DNA of 42,863 bases from Brevundimonas sp. AAP58 (GTDB lineage: Bacteria; Pseudomonadota; Alphaproteobacteria; Caulobacterales; Caulobacteraceae): the NCBI RefSeq assembly GCF_001295975.1, contig NZ_LJHU01000131.1, forward strand, positions 1 through 42,863, read 5' to 3'. Positions within the stretch are counted from its first letter, which is position 1. The number at the start of each line of letters is the position of its first letter. The notes beneath the pieces were generated by a model. The model ran no database searches and was not told the origin of the DNA. It saw only the letters and a list, made by a program, of their open reading frames with translations. Made by a program: the position numbers and the translations under genes. Shown here piece after piece: positions 16,588 to 23,958 of this stretch.

Positions 16588-17619
16588 CTACCAGCGCCAG
16601 GCGTCGAAGATGACCTCGATGATGTAGCCGTCGACGCTGTCGATCAGATAGATGTGGTTGTCGACGGCGACCCATTGGGTTCCAGGTGGAGGGAAGCCCA
16701 GTCCGAAGGTCCGCCAGTCGTTCAGTCGATACCGCCAGAAGATCGACGGGAGATAGTCGCCGACATACCAGCGCTGACCCCAATAGTTCCTCGGCACCGC
16801 GTAGTAGCCGTAGTTCGGCGCGAAATAGAACCCTGAACGGAAGCCTGTGTAGCCTCGAAAGCCCCGGTCGCGACGCCACCAGTCGTAGCCCCGGCTGCGG
16901 CTCCAGTCTCGCCGCCACTGATCCTGGTTCCAGCGGTTGCGGAAGCCATCGTAGTCGCGACGACGATCGCGTCCGCGATCCCAGTTCCCGCCGCGATCAC
17001 GCTCCCAGCCGCCGCGGTCCTGCCCGCCATTCCAGTTTCCACCATTCCAGCCGCCACCATTACGGTCGCGTCCACGGTCCCGATCACGATCGCCGTCCCG
17101 GCCGCGGTCACGGCCTCCGTCCTGGCCGCCGCGGTTCCAGCGGTTGCCGTCCCCGTTGCGATCCCGACGACGGTCTTCGCGGTTCCACCCTCCGCCCTCG
17201 GCCGGTCCCGGTTGCTGTACAACAGGAGGCGGTGGGGATGGCGGAGTCCAGCCGCCACCGGTTCCGCCGCCGCCACGGTTCCAGCCTCCCCCTCGTCCGC
17301 CGTCGCCGCCACGGTCCCTGCGGTCGCCATCACCGTCGCCTCCTCGATCGCGGCGCCCTTCGCCCTCGCCCCGGCCGCCGCGGCCACCTCTGCCGTCGCG
17401 ATCTCCGCCGCCTCGCCTGTCCTGGACTTCGGGAGAAGGTGGGCGTGGCAGTTCTGCCCGCGTTTCGCGGGGCCGGTCGAAGCGCGGAGCCGGTGCTTCC
17501 CGAACGACATCAGCGCTGAGATCCCGCGAGTTCGGTGCGCCGACATCCTCCTGGGCTGTCGCAGTGGCGGGCAGTGTCAGCGCAGCCAGGCCCACGCACG
17601 TTGTCAGGAACCTTCTCAT
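16588..17619 (-). CDS. RcnB-like protein with long Arg/Gly/Asp tract
   Basis: The protein has 343 residues, with a signal peptide (RFLTTCVGLAALTLPATATAQ). Residues about 68-225 are a low-complexity tract of GGR, GDRDR and GGW repeats broken by one Pro-rich patch (TPPSPPPPVV). The C-terminal 70 residues (YVGDYLPSIFWRYRLNDW, FPPPGTQWVAVDNHIYLID, GYIIEVI) match the RcnB family. In E. coli RcnB is a periplasmic protein affecting nickel/cobalt export. The family here is expanded, and many members have no link to metals, so a metal role is unproven. The preceding aromatic-rich part (GFYFAPNYGYYAVPRNYWG) is also typical. It converges on the I78-like pair. Confidence 0.8.
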   Translation of the reverse strand: MRRFLTTCVGLAALTLPATATAQEDVGAPNSRDLSADVVREAPAPRFDRPRETRAELPRPPSPEVQDRRGGGDRDGRGGRGGRGEGEGRRDRGGDGDGDRRDRGGDGGRGGGWNRGGGGTGGGWTPPSPPPPVVQQPGPAEGGGWNREDRRRDRNGDGNRWNRGGQDGGRDRGRDGDRDRDRGRDRNGGGWNGGNWNGGQDRGGWERDRGGNWDRGRDRRRDYDGFRNRWNQDQWRRDWSRSRGYDWWRRDRGFRGYTGFRSGFYFAPNYGYYAVPRNYWGQRWYVGDYLPSIFWRYRLNDWRTFGLGFPPPGTQWVAVDNHIYLIDSVDGYIIEVIFDAWRW

Positions 17620-17752
17620 GTCAATCTTCCCCGCACGCCGATAGCCGGCGGCTCCCCACTACGCTCGCGGCGGTCGCATGAATGGTGTCTGAACGACTTG
17701 CGCCACGCCGTGTACGCGGCCAGATCGATGCCGGACCGAAGGAGACCCCGCG

Positions 17753-18478
17753 ATGACCGCGCCCATTGAACTTTGGTACTGGCCCACACCGAATGGCTGG
17801 AAGGTCTCCATCGCCCTGGAGGAGATGGCGCTGCCTTATGAGCTCAAGCCGGTGAACATCGGCCGGGGCGAGCAGTTCACGCCGGAGTTCCAAGCCATCA
17901 GCCCTAACGGCCGCATGCCCGCCATCGTGGATCCGGACGGCCCTGACGGGAAGCCGCTGTCGATCTTCGAAAGCGGGGCGATCCTGCAGTATCTCGGGAC
18001 CAAGTCCGGCCGCTTCTATCCGACCGATGTCCGCGCCCGCGCCGAGGTGGATCAGTGGCTGTTCTGGCAGGTTGGCGGTCTCGGCCCGATGGCGGGTCAG
18101 ACGCATCACTTCCGCCAGTACGCGCCCGCCCTGATCAAGGACCAGCGCCAGATCGCCTATGGCGTGCGCCGTTACACTGACGAGACCAACCGCCTCTATG
18201 GCGTCATGGATCGGCGCCTGGCCGATCGCGAGTTCCTGGCCGGCGACTACTCCATCGCCGACATGGCCGCCTGGCCCTGGATCCTGCCAGGACATCAGGG
18301 ACAGGATCTGGCGGACTTTCCGAACCTGAAGGCCTGGCTCGAGCGGGTCGGGGCCCGTCCGGCGGTGCGGAAGGGGAGGGCTGTCGGCGACGAGCTTCGC
18401 AGCAATCTGGCGGCGTCTGGCACGGCGGCGGAGGAGGCCCGGAAGCTGCTGTTCGGGCAGCGCGCCCGGAAATCCTGA
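17753..18478 (+). CDS. Glutathione S-transferase, Nu-class/YfcG-like
   Basis: The protein has 241 residues. The thioredoxin-fold N-terminal domain starts ELWYWPTPNGWKVSIALEE. The Thr-Pro-Asn-Gly pattern is that of the Ure2p/YfcG/YghU group, which acts as a glutathione-dependent disulfide-bond reductase. SPNGRMPAIVD is the cis-Pro region and ESGAILQYL the glutathione gamma-Glu site. The helical C-terminal domain contains FLAGDYSIADMAAWPW. GAAGGAG lies eight bases upstream of the ATG. The substrate is unknown; peroxide or disulfide protection is likely from the family. Confidence 0.9.
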   Translation: MTAPIELWYWPTPNGWKVSIALEEMALPYELKPVNIGRGEQFTPEFQAISPNGRMPAIVDPDGPDGKPLSIFESGAILQYLGTKSGRFYPTDVRARAEVDQWLFWQVGGLGPMAGQTHHFRQYAPALIKDQRQIAYGVRRYTDETNRLYGVMDRRLADREFLAGDYSIADMAAWPWILPGHQGQDLADFPNLKAWLERVGARPAVRKGRAVGDELRSNLAASGTAAEEARKLLFGQRARKS

Positions 18479-18570
18479 ATCAGGCGTTTACAGTGTATTT
18501 CGCAGTCCTGAATCGATCGCGGAGTATTCATTTCGCCTTTACTGAAAAGACTTTGGCGGCCGCGTCGCTG

Positions 18571-18585
18571 TTAACTTTAACTTCA
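18571..18585 (+). promoter_or_regulatory. Possible CtrA-type site upstream of the Sel1-like gene
   Basis: TTAA at 18571-18574 and TTCA at 18582-18585 are separated by seven bases, one mismatch from the Caulobacter CtrA consensus TTAA-N7-TTAA. It lies in an unusually AT-rich stretch 70-84 bases before the start of the small Sel1-like gene. A single near-match in an AT-rich stretch is weak evidence. Confidence 0.25.
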
Positions 18586-18654
18586 AACCGGCGGTATTTG
18601 ATCGCGTATCAGAGAGGCGGACCAGAAGGGTCGGCCATCGCAAAGGATACGACG

Positions 18655-18966
18655 ATGAACGCGCACGAAACCGCGCCGGAAGCGATCAACGAAGTCGAGG
18701 CCGCGCCGCTGCCTCTGCCCACGCCCGACATGGACGGCGACGCCCTGTTCCGGCTGGGGATGATGTATTCCTCGGGCTCGGGCGGCTGCCCGATGGACCG
18801 GGTCTCGGCCCACATGATCTTCAACCTGGCGGCCATGAAGGGCTCGATCGAGGCCCGGGTCTATCGCCGCGAGATGTCCGAGGAGATGGAACGCGACGAG
18901 ATCGCCGAGGCCCAGCGCGCGGCCCGTCGCTACATCGACGCGGGCGTTGTGAAGCTGGCGGCGTGA
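18655..18966 (+). CDS. Small Sel1-like repeat protein
   Basis: The protein has 103 residues from the ATG at 18655, which has AAGGA seven bases upstream. The frame is open back to 18493, but those residues are not protein-like. The core DALFRLGMMYSSGSGGCPMDRVSAHMIFNLAAMKGSIEARVYR reads as one Sel1/TPR-like helical hairpin, with the typical LG.MY..G.G...D...A...... A..G...A pattern. A charged helix follows (MSEEMERDEIAEAQRAARRYI). A cytoplasmic adaptor role is plausible, but the partner is unknown. The upstream 176 bases are AT-rich compared with the window and probably hold its promoter. Confidence 0.78.
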   Translation: MNAHETAPEAINEVEAAPLPLPTPDMDGDALFRLGMMYSSGSGGCPMDRVSAHMIFNLAAMKGSIEARVYRREMSEEMERDEIAEAQRAARRYIDAGVVKLAA

Positions 18967-18995
18967 CCTGAGCCTCCAACCGCGCTCAAGCAGCG

Positions 18996-19035
18996 GGGCT
19001 CTGCGAGCCCAGATTCAGCGCTTTAAGCTGGGCTC
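18996..19035. terminator. Convergent terminator region with alternative hairpins
   Basis: Between the Sel1-like gene (plus) and the hfsD-like gene (minus), GGGCTC at 18996 pairs with GAGCCC at 19005 across a 3-base loop. The same GAGCCCAG (19005-19012) can instead pair perfectly with CTGGGCTC at 19028-19035. The two stems are mutually exclusive. There is no strong T-run, so a terminator role is inferred from position and structure. Confidence 0.42.
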
Positions 19036-19070
19036 AAGTAGCGAGTGACCGCGTCGCGAGCGGTAGCCCA

Positions 19071-19793
19071 CTAGAATGACTGATACTGCCCGTTGATCGA
19101 GTAGTTGAACCCGATCGGCAGGGCGTTCCGGAACTGGGTGAAGAAGTTCGCCAGCTCGCCGAGCGTCGAGCGCGGCACATAGAGAATGTCCCCGCGTCGC
19201 AAGGCGACGACCTCGCCGCGGCGGGGCCTCAGGTCCACCACACGCATCATGGCCCGTCCCCCAGGCCCACGCCGGATCAGTGCCACTTGTTGCGGTTGGG
19301 CTGTTGGCAGGAAATCTCCTGCCTGAATCACGGCCTGATAGGCGTTTAGATCGCCGGTCATGGCGAAGACTCCGGGCGTGCGCACCTCGCCGGCGACCCA
19401 GACCTGGATCGGTCCGGCCTGTTTCAGCGTGATCTCGACGACTGGCCGCACCAACTGTGAGGCGTAGGCCTCGCTCAGCGTGTATTCCAGTTCCGCCAAC
19501 GTCCGGTCCGCCGCCATGGCCTGGCCAATCAGCGGCAGGGCGATGCGGCCGTCAGGGCCGACCCTCAGCGACCGGTTCAGCTCGGACGCGGTGGGCAGGG
19601 CCACGTCGATCTCGTCACCGGGATAGAGGACATATTCCGGCTCGGCGTCGGTCCAGTCGGCGAAGGCGATGTCGGAAAAGCCGCCCTGGCGCACGCGATT
19701 GGTCGACCGGCTCTGGCCCGAGGCGCACGCGCCGGTCGAGGCCACGACGGCCGCGCCCAGAACACCCCACAGAATCCGCCGCCGATCCATCAT
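19071..19793 (-). CDS. hfsD: Polysaccharide export lipoprotein, Wza family (HfsD-like)
   Basis: The protein has 240 residues. The N-terminus DRRRILWGVLGAAVVASTGAC is a lipoprotein-type signal. The polysaccharide export domain begins at YVLYPGDEIDVALPTASELN and continues through VGPDGRIALPLIGQ. An SLBB segment follows (IQVWVAGEVRTPGVFAMTG to LIRRG). Wza-type proteins form the outer-membrane channel for capsular or holdfast polysaccharide. Adjacent ATGs at 19793 and 19790 are both possible starts; no clear ribosome site precedes them. It diverges from the chain-length gene. The assignment to hfsD rests on the family plus neighbours that look like hfsA, hfsB, hfsE, hfsF and hfsG. Confidence 0.8.
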   Translation of the reverse strand: MMDRRRILWGVLGAAVVASTGACASGQSRSTNRVRQGGFSDIAFADWTDAEPEYVLYPGDEIDVALPTASELNRSLRVGPDGRIALPLIGQAMAADRTLAELEYTLSEAYASQLVRPVVEITLKQAGPIQVWVAGEVRTPGVFAMTGDLNAYQAVIQAGDFLPTAQPQQVALIRRGPGGRAMMRVVDLRPRRGEVVALRRGDILYVPRSTLGELANFFTQFRNALPIGFNYSINGQYQSF

Positions 19794-19887
19794 GAGCGCG
19801 AGGCTCGCCGAACATGGGTAATCAGTGGTTAACGCCGACCGGCGAAGGATCGGCCACGTCAACGATTCCTCGGAACTCCGTCCCTTC
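19794..19887. promoter_or_regulatory. Divergent intergenic region hfsD/hfsA
   Basis: These 94 bases lie between the two divergent starts and must carry at least one promoter. A GTTAAC is present at the left side, but only one half of a CtrA-like site is visible. In-frame GTG at 19825 would extend hfsA into this region; the extension is unlike the family, so the region is treated as non-coding. Confidence 0.35.
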
Positions 19888-21348
19888 ATGCGTTCCACGG
19901 CCACCGCCTATGTCTCGGCCCGCCCGCGCTACGGGTTCGGCGACGTTGTCGGCCTGCTGTTCCGCGAGCTGTGGATCATGGTTGTCGTGTTCCTTGTGGT
20001 CCTGGCGATCGGCACCGCCGCCGTCCTGACGCTCAAGAAGACCTACACCGCCGGAGCCAGCCTGTTCGTCGGGGCGGGCCAGGAATACGTCTACCAGCCC
20101 CGCGTCGGCGGCTTGCAGGATCGCCAGTCCCAGCCGCCGGCCCCGGGCGAGGTCGCTCAGACCGAAGCCAACATCATCGGCAGCCGCGAGGTGAAGCTGA
20201 GGGCCGTACGCGCGCTTGGGCTGCCGTTCTTTCAGAAGCCCGGTCGCGTCTCGACCGATCCGGTGGAGAAGCAGGAAGGTGACGCGATCCGCTTCATCAA
20301 CGACGGCCTGTCGATCTCGACGACGCCGCAGGGCTCGACCATCGGTCTTGGCTTCGAGAGCGACAGCGCCGAGAAGTCGGCGCGGGTCCTGAACGCCATC
20401 ATCGACCAGTACCTGATCTATCGCCGGGAGGTGTTCCAGGATCGCTCGACCTCAGCCATCGCCAGCCAGCGCCGGGCCTTCGAGGACGAGCTCGCCGAAG
20501 TCGATCGGACCTATGAGGAGTTCTTGGCTTCCAACGAGATCGGTGATTTCGCTGCCTACAAGACCGCTCTCGCGGCGATCTACCAGACGCAGTTGACCGA
20601 GAAGTTTTCGGTCGAGAACCAGTTGAATCAGGCGGCTCGGCGGCTGGTCACCATAGAGGCTCAGCTCGCTCGGCAACCACCGGAGATCGCTCTCCAGCAG
20701 GACCTCAACGTGTCGGCGCAGGACCAGATCCTGACCTTGCGCACCCAGCGCGAGCAACTGCTGGCCCGCTATCAGCCAGACAGCCAGCCAGTGCGCGACA
20801 TCGAGGCGCAGATCGCTCAGCTTCAGGAGTATGTGGCCACGGGGACCGCCGTTGGTGCCCGTGAAGTCCGCCTGGGCCCGAATCCGATCTGGACGGAGCT
20901 GGAAACAACCCGCATCACGACCCAGGCTGAACGCGACAGTCTGTCGGCACGGCTGGCCTCGGTGAACCGGCAGATCGCCGATATCCTGGAGCGTCAGGCG
21001 CAACTGACCCGGCAGGAATCAGAGAACGCGACCCTGGCCTCCAACCGCGACGTCCTGACCGCCTCTATCCGGGAGTTCCAGCAGCGCGAGACCCAGAGCC
21101 GTGCCGACAACGGCCTCGTCCGTGCCGGCGCCGACAATGTGCGCGTCATCGAACGCGCTGCCGCCCCGACGCGCGGCACCAGTTTGAAGATGCCGCTCAT
21201 GGCTCTGGTGATCCTGTTCGCCGGCTTCACGGCCCTGTGCGTCGGCTTGCTTCGGGTCTTCACACGCAGGGGGCTCTCGACGCCGGGGATGGTCGGCCGC
21301 ACGCTGGAGATGCCGGTGCTCGCCGTCGCGCCGGTGAAGGCCGGATGA
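19888..21348 (+). CDS. hfsA: Polysaccharide chain-length/co-polymerase protein (HfsA-like, Wzz domain)
   Basis: The protein has 486 residues. A first membrane helix (LWIMVVVFLVVLAIGTAAVLTL) is followed by the Wzz domain (KKTYTAGASLFVG). A long coiled-coil periplasmic part (about residues 190-400, rich in Gln/Arg/Glu heptads such as TLRTQREQLLARYQPDSQPV) comes next, then a second helix (MPLMALVILFAGFTALCVGLL). There is no fused kinase domain, consistent with a separate kinase-like partner encoded just downstream. It forms a polysaccharide co-polymerase or export bridge between the inner membrane and the HfsD channel. ATG at 19888 is chosen because MRSTATAYVSARPRYGFGD precedes the helix normally. 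The ribosome site is weak. Confidence 0.82.
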   Translation: MRSTATAYVSARPRYGFGDVVGLLFRELWIMVVVFLVVLAIGTAAVLTLKKTYTAGASLFVGAGQEYVYQPRVGGLQDRQSQPPAPGEVAQTEANIIGSREVKLRAVRALGLPFFQKPGRVSTDPVEKQEGDAIRFINDGLSISTTPQGSTIGLGFESDSAEKSARVLNAIIDQYLIYRREVFQDRSTSAIASQRRAFEDELAEVDRTYEEFLASNEIGDFAAYKTALAAIYQTQLTEKFSVENQLNQAARRLVTIEAQLARQPPEIALQQDLNVSAQDQILTLRTQREQLLARYQPDSQPVRDIEAQIAQLQEYVATGTAVGAREVRLGPNPIWTELETTRITTQAERDSLSARLASVNRQIADILERQAQLTRQESENATLASNRDVLTASIREFQQRETQSRADNGLVRAGADNVRVIERAAAPTRGTSLKMPLMALVILFAGFTALCVGLLRVFTRRGLSTPGMVGRTLEMPVLAVAPVKAG

Positions 21349-21390
21349 CGTGTTAGCCTTCGCCGGTTCAGTCAGCGCGTAACCGATTCG

Positions 21391-22092
21391 ATGGTCGACC
21401 TCACGAGCGAAATGGCCGGCCTCTGGGCGGCTCTCGGACCGGCTCCCGCCCATCGCGGACGGGTCGTCCAGATCGCCTGCGCCACGACGGGGGAGGGGGC
21501 CTCGACCGTCGCGCGCGAGTTCGCCCGGCTGGCGGCGGTGCGGGCGCGAAAGCCCGTCTGGCTGATCGACGCCGACCTGGCCCAGCCCGGCCAGCAGGAG
21601 GCCGTGGCTTCGGACTTCGACCGTTTCGGCCGACTGGGCGCACCCGCTGCCTCCTCACCGAACGGATCGAGCTTCTTCGCGGTCACCCCGCCCGTGATCG
21701 GCCGCGATCGCAAACCGGTGGCCCATGCCCGTCTGATGACGGCGCGTCCTTGCCTGGGCGGTCGTCTGTGGATCACGCGCTTCCGCGCGGAGCTGTTGCG
21801 CTCCGGCCAGCGCGCCGAGCCTCTGGCCGATCCCCGCTACTGGGATGCGATGCGCAAGTTCGCCGACACGGTGGTGATCGACGCGCCCGCCGCTGACCGG
21901 TCTGACACGGCGATCACGCTGGCGCCCTTCGTCGATGCGACGGTGCTGGTGGTGGCGACCGAGGCGACTTCGGCGGCCGAGCCGGTGATCCTCAGAGACG
22001 AGATCGAGGCCGTGGGCGGGCGCATCGCGGGTGTGGTCGTGAACCGTTCGACCTACGCGCCTCCGCCCTTCCTCAGGCGGCTGACGGGCTGA
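21391..22092 (+). CDS. hfsB: CpsD/CapB-like (BY-kinase-type) P-loop protein with degenerate Walker A (HfsB-like)
   Basis: The protein has 233 residues with the MinD/CapB fold. QIACATTGEGASTVAREFA occupies the Walker A position, but the invariant lysine is Ala37 (GEGAST instead of GEGKST). VWLIDADL is Walker A' with its Asp, and VVIDAPAADRSD is the Walker B/switch region. There is no Tyr-rich C-terminal tail of the kind that BY-kinases phosphorylate. It is therefore probably a catalytically weak or structural partner of the upstream HfsA-like protein. The gene starts 42 bases after hfsA without a visible ribosome site. Its 3' end overlaps the convergent glycosyltransferase by 20 bases. Confidence 0.75.
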   Translation: MVDLTSEMAGLWAALGPAPAHRGRVVQIACATTGEGASTVAREFARLAAVRARKPVWLIDADLAQPGQQEAVASDFDRFGRLGAPAASSPNGSSFFAVTPPVIGRDRKPVAHARLMTARPCLGGRLWITRFRAELLRSGQRAEPLADPRYWDAMRKFADTVVIDAPAADRSDTAITLAPFVDATVLVVATEATSAAEPVILRDEIEAVGGRIAGVVVNRSTYAPPPFLRRLTG

Positions 22093-23026
22093 CGGCATCC
22101 AGCCGGCGCAGTTCGCGCGCGCCGTAGAGTTTGGGCTCGAAGCCCCTCATCCAGAACACTTTTCCGAGACCACGCGCGGTGCGGTCCATCATGTCCGCCC
22201 GCCGGGGATGCGCAATCACGGTCAGGGCCACCGACGCCGCCCCCCAGATGACCGCCTGCGCCCCGCCGATCAGCATCCAGCGGATCACGCCTGGCCAGTC
22301 CCGCGCCCTGGCGGCGGTCTGGCTGGGGCCCTGGCCATAGGCAAAGGCGCGCGACAGGGCATAGCGCATGGTCGCGCGATGCGGCGGGGCGAACTCCTCC
22401 ACCCAGGCATCGTGCGCCCAGCCGAAGCGACCGCCGCGCGCCTCAAGCGCCGCGAACAGGGCGTCGTCCTCACCCCCGCTCTGATCTGCCGAGGTGTCGA
22501 AGGGGGCAGCGCCGGGCAGGGCCGCCGCTCGCACCATCATGGAGTTTCCACAGCCATATCCATGATTGATCAAACCTGTTGACGCAGGTCCCTCGCGCCC
22601 AAAGAAGCGCTGCAGATAGGCCGCTGCCCAACCGGTCTCGTCGGGGATGCGTCCGACGATCGGGCCGAAGACGGCGTCGGCCCCGGTGGCCTCCTGCGCG
22701 CCCAGCAGAGCCGCCAGCCAGCCGCGCGAAGCGGCTTCGTCATCGTCCAGGAAGGCGATGAGCGGCGCGTTGGTCTCCGCCAGACCCGCGTTCCGCGCCG
22801 TGGCCACGCCGGGGCGCGGCTCGTGGCGGTAGGCGAGGGGGAAGGGGCATTCGGACCGTAGGGCTTCCACCGTCGTCCGCGCGGTCCCGGCCGGGTCGTT
22901 GTCGACGACGACGATGCTGACCGGGCGACCGTTCAGGCCCTCCTGCGTAAACACGGACCGCAGCGCGCGGGCCAGGCTTTCCGGCCGTCGCATCGTCGGG
23001 ATCAGGACGCAGACGGCCTGCATCAC
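22073..23026 (-). CDS. GT2 family glycosyltransferase (HfsL-like position)
   Basis: The protein has 317 residues. The GT-A fold is shown by VCVLIPTMRRPESLARALRS, VVVDNDPAG, GVATARNAGLAET and the DxD-type metal site LIAFLDDDEAASRGW. The acceptor-side motif is SGGEDDALFAALEARG. A C-terminal hydrophobic segment (WMLIGGAQAVIWGAASVALTVIA) would tether it to the inner membrane, as in HfsL of Caulobacter, although the match to HfsL is by general shape only. The start GTG at 23026 overlaps the stop of the upstream glycosyltransferase (GTGA); ATG follows at once at 23023. It probably adds one sugar to the lipid-linked unit. Confidence 0.83.
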   Translation of the reverse strand: MMQAVCVLIPTMRRPESLARALRSVFTQEGLNGRPVSIVVVDNDPAGTARTTVEALRSECPFPLAYRHEPRPGVATARNAGLAETNAPLIAFLDDDEAASRGWLAALLGAQEATGADAVFGPIVGRIPDETGWAAAYLQRFFGREGPASTGLINHGYGCGNSMMVRAAALPGAAPFDTSADQSGGEDDALFAALEARGGRFGWAHDAWVEEFAPPHRATMRYALSRAFAYGQGPSQTAARARDWPGVIRWMLIGGAQAVIWGAASVALTVIAHPRRADMMDRTARGLGKVFWMRGFEPKLYGARELRRLDAVSPSAA

Positions 23027-23958
23027 ACCGCCTCCGCATAGAGGGCCGCGCGGTAAAGACGCAGGGAAAAGGCCCGCGCCTTGGTCGGGGCCCAGGCCGC
23101 GAGCGCCACCTGCTTGATCAGGGGCCGCACCTGCCGCAGCGCAGGCACCCGTTTGAGGGCCTTGGCGACACGATAGCTGGGATAGGCGCTGACGATATCC
23201 GGATGGCGGGCGACCACGCGGGCGAAGTTCCCGGCCGACTGCTCATACTTGCCGGCCAGCTGCTCGACCGTATCCAGCCCCATGTGGGTCGCCGGATTGT
23301 CGATGTGCAGCACGGGCCATCGGCGCGAGACGCGCATGGCCCACTCCACGTCCTCCCAGCCCCAGCCGGTGAAGGTGCCGTCGAAGCCTTCCGCCTCGAA
23401 CACGTCGCGACGGACCAGCAGGTTGGAAGTGTAGACATATTTCTCGGGTGCCTTGGCCCGCTCGGCGGCGCCGATGCATTCGCCGTTTGTCGCCATGGCG
23501 CGATGCACCGAGAAGCGCGGCTCGTCCGGCGCCTGGAGGAGCGAGAATCCGCCGAAGGCCACGGCGGGGGCCTGTTGGCGGACCAGCTCGGCCCAGGTCT
23601 GGAGGAAGTGGTCGCTGTCCGGCCGCATGTCGCTGTCGAGGAACAGCAGCGAGCCGCCCCGGGCAGCCCCGGCCAGCCGGTTTCGCCCCCTCGACCGGCC
23701 TTCGTTGGCCAGCAGCGTGATGAGCCTGATCGGCAGCGCCATCGTCTGGACCTGCGCGGTGAGCCGCGCCGTCAGCGCCGCGTCGCCGGTGCCATCGTCC
23801 ATGACGACGATCTCGACAACGCTGCCGAGCGCCTCGGCCTCGCGGTCCAGCAGGGCCAGCAGCTGTGACGGGTCGTCGCGCAGAAACGGGATCAGGACAG
23901 ACAGGGCCGGTCGCGCCTTTGCCCAGTGGGCGTTCTGGATTGTGGGCGAGCCGCTCAT
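23023..23958 (-). CDS. hfsG: GT2 family glycosyltransferase with galactosyltransferase-type C-terminus (HfsG-like)
   Basis: The protein has 311 residues. PALSVLIPFLRDDPSQLLALL and VVMDDGTGD form the nucleotide-sugar site, SLLFLDSDMRPD the DxD metal site, and FTGWGWEDVEWAMRV the Glyco_transf_7C motif with the catalytic Glu-Asp. In Caulobacter HfsG is a GT2 enzyme transferring GlcNAc onto the lipid carrier. The symbol here is inferred from family and from the hfsE-hfsF-hfsG order. The ATG (23958) overlaps the flippase stop in ATGA, so translation is coupled. Another in-frame reading extends far upstream but lies wholly within the flippase gene and is rejected. Confidence 0.78.
   Translation of the reverse strand: MSGSPTIQNAHWAKARPALSVLIPFLRDDPSQLLALLDREAEALGSVVEIVVMDDGTGDAALTARLTAQVQTMALPIRLITLLANEGRSRGRNRLAGAARGGSLLFLDSDMRPDSDHFLQTWAELVRQQAPAVAFGGFSLLQAPDEPRFSVHRAMATNGECIGAAERAKAPEKYVYTSNLLVRRDVFEAEGFDGTFTGWGWEDVEWAMRVSRRWPVLHIDNPATHMGLDTVEQLAGKYEQSAGNFARVVARHPDIVSAYPSYRVAKALKRVPALRQVRPLIKQVALAAWAPTKARAFSLRLYRAALYAEAV

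Noticed and set aside
17144..17644. Pro/Arg/Ser-rich plus-strand frames opposite the RcnB-like gene
   Set aside because: They mirror the Gly/Arg/Asp repeats of the real gene and have no start signal.
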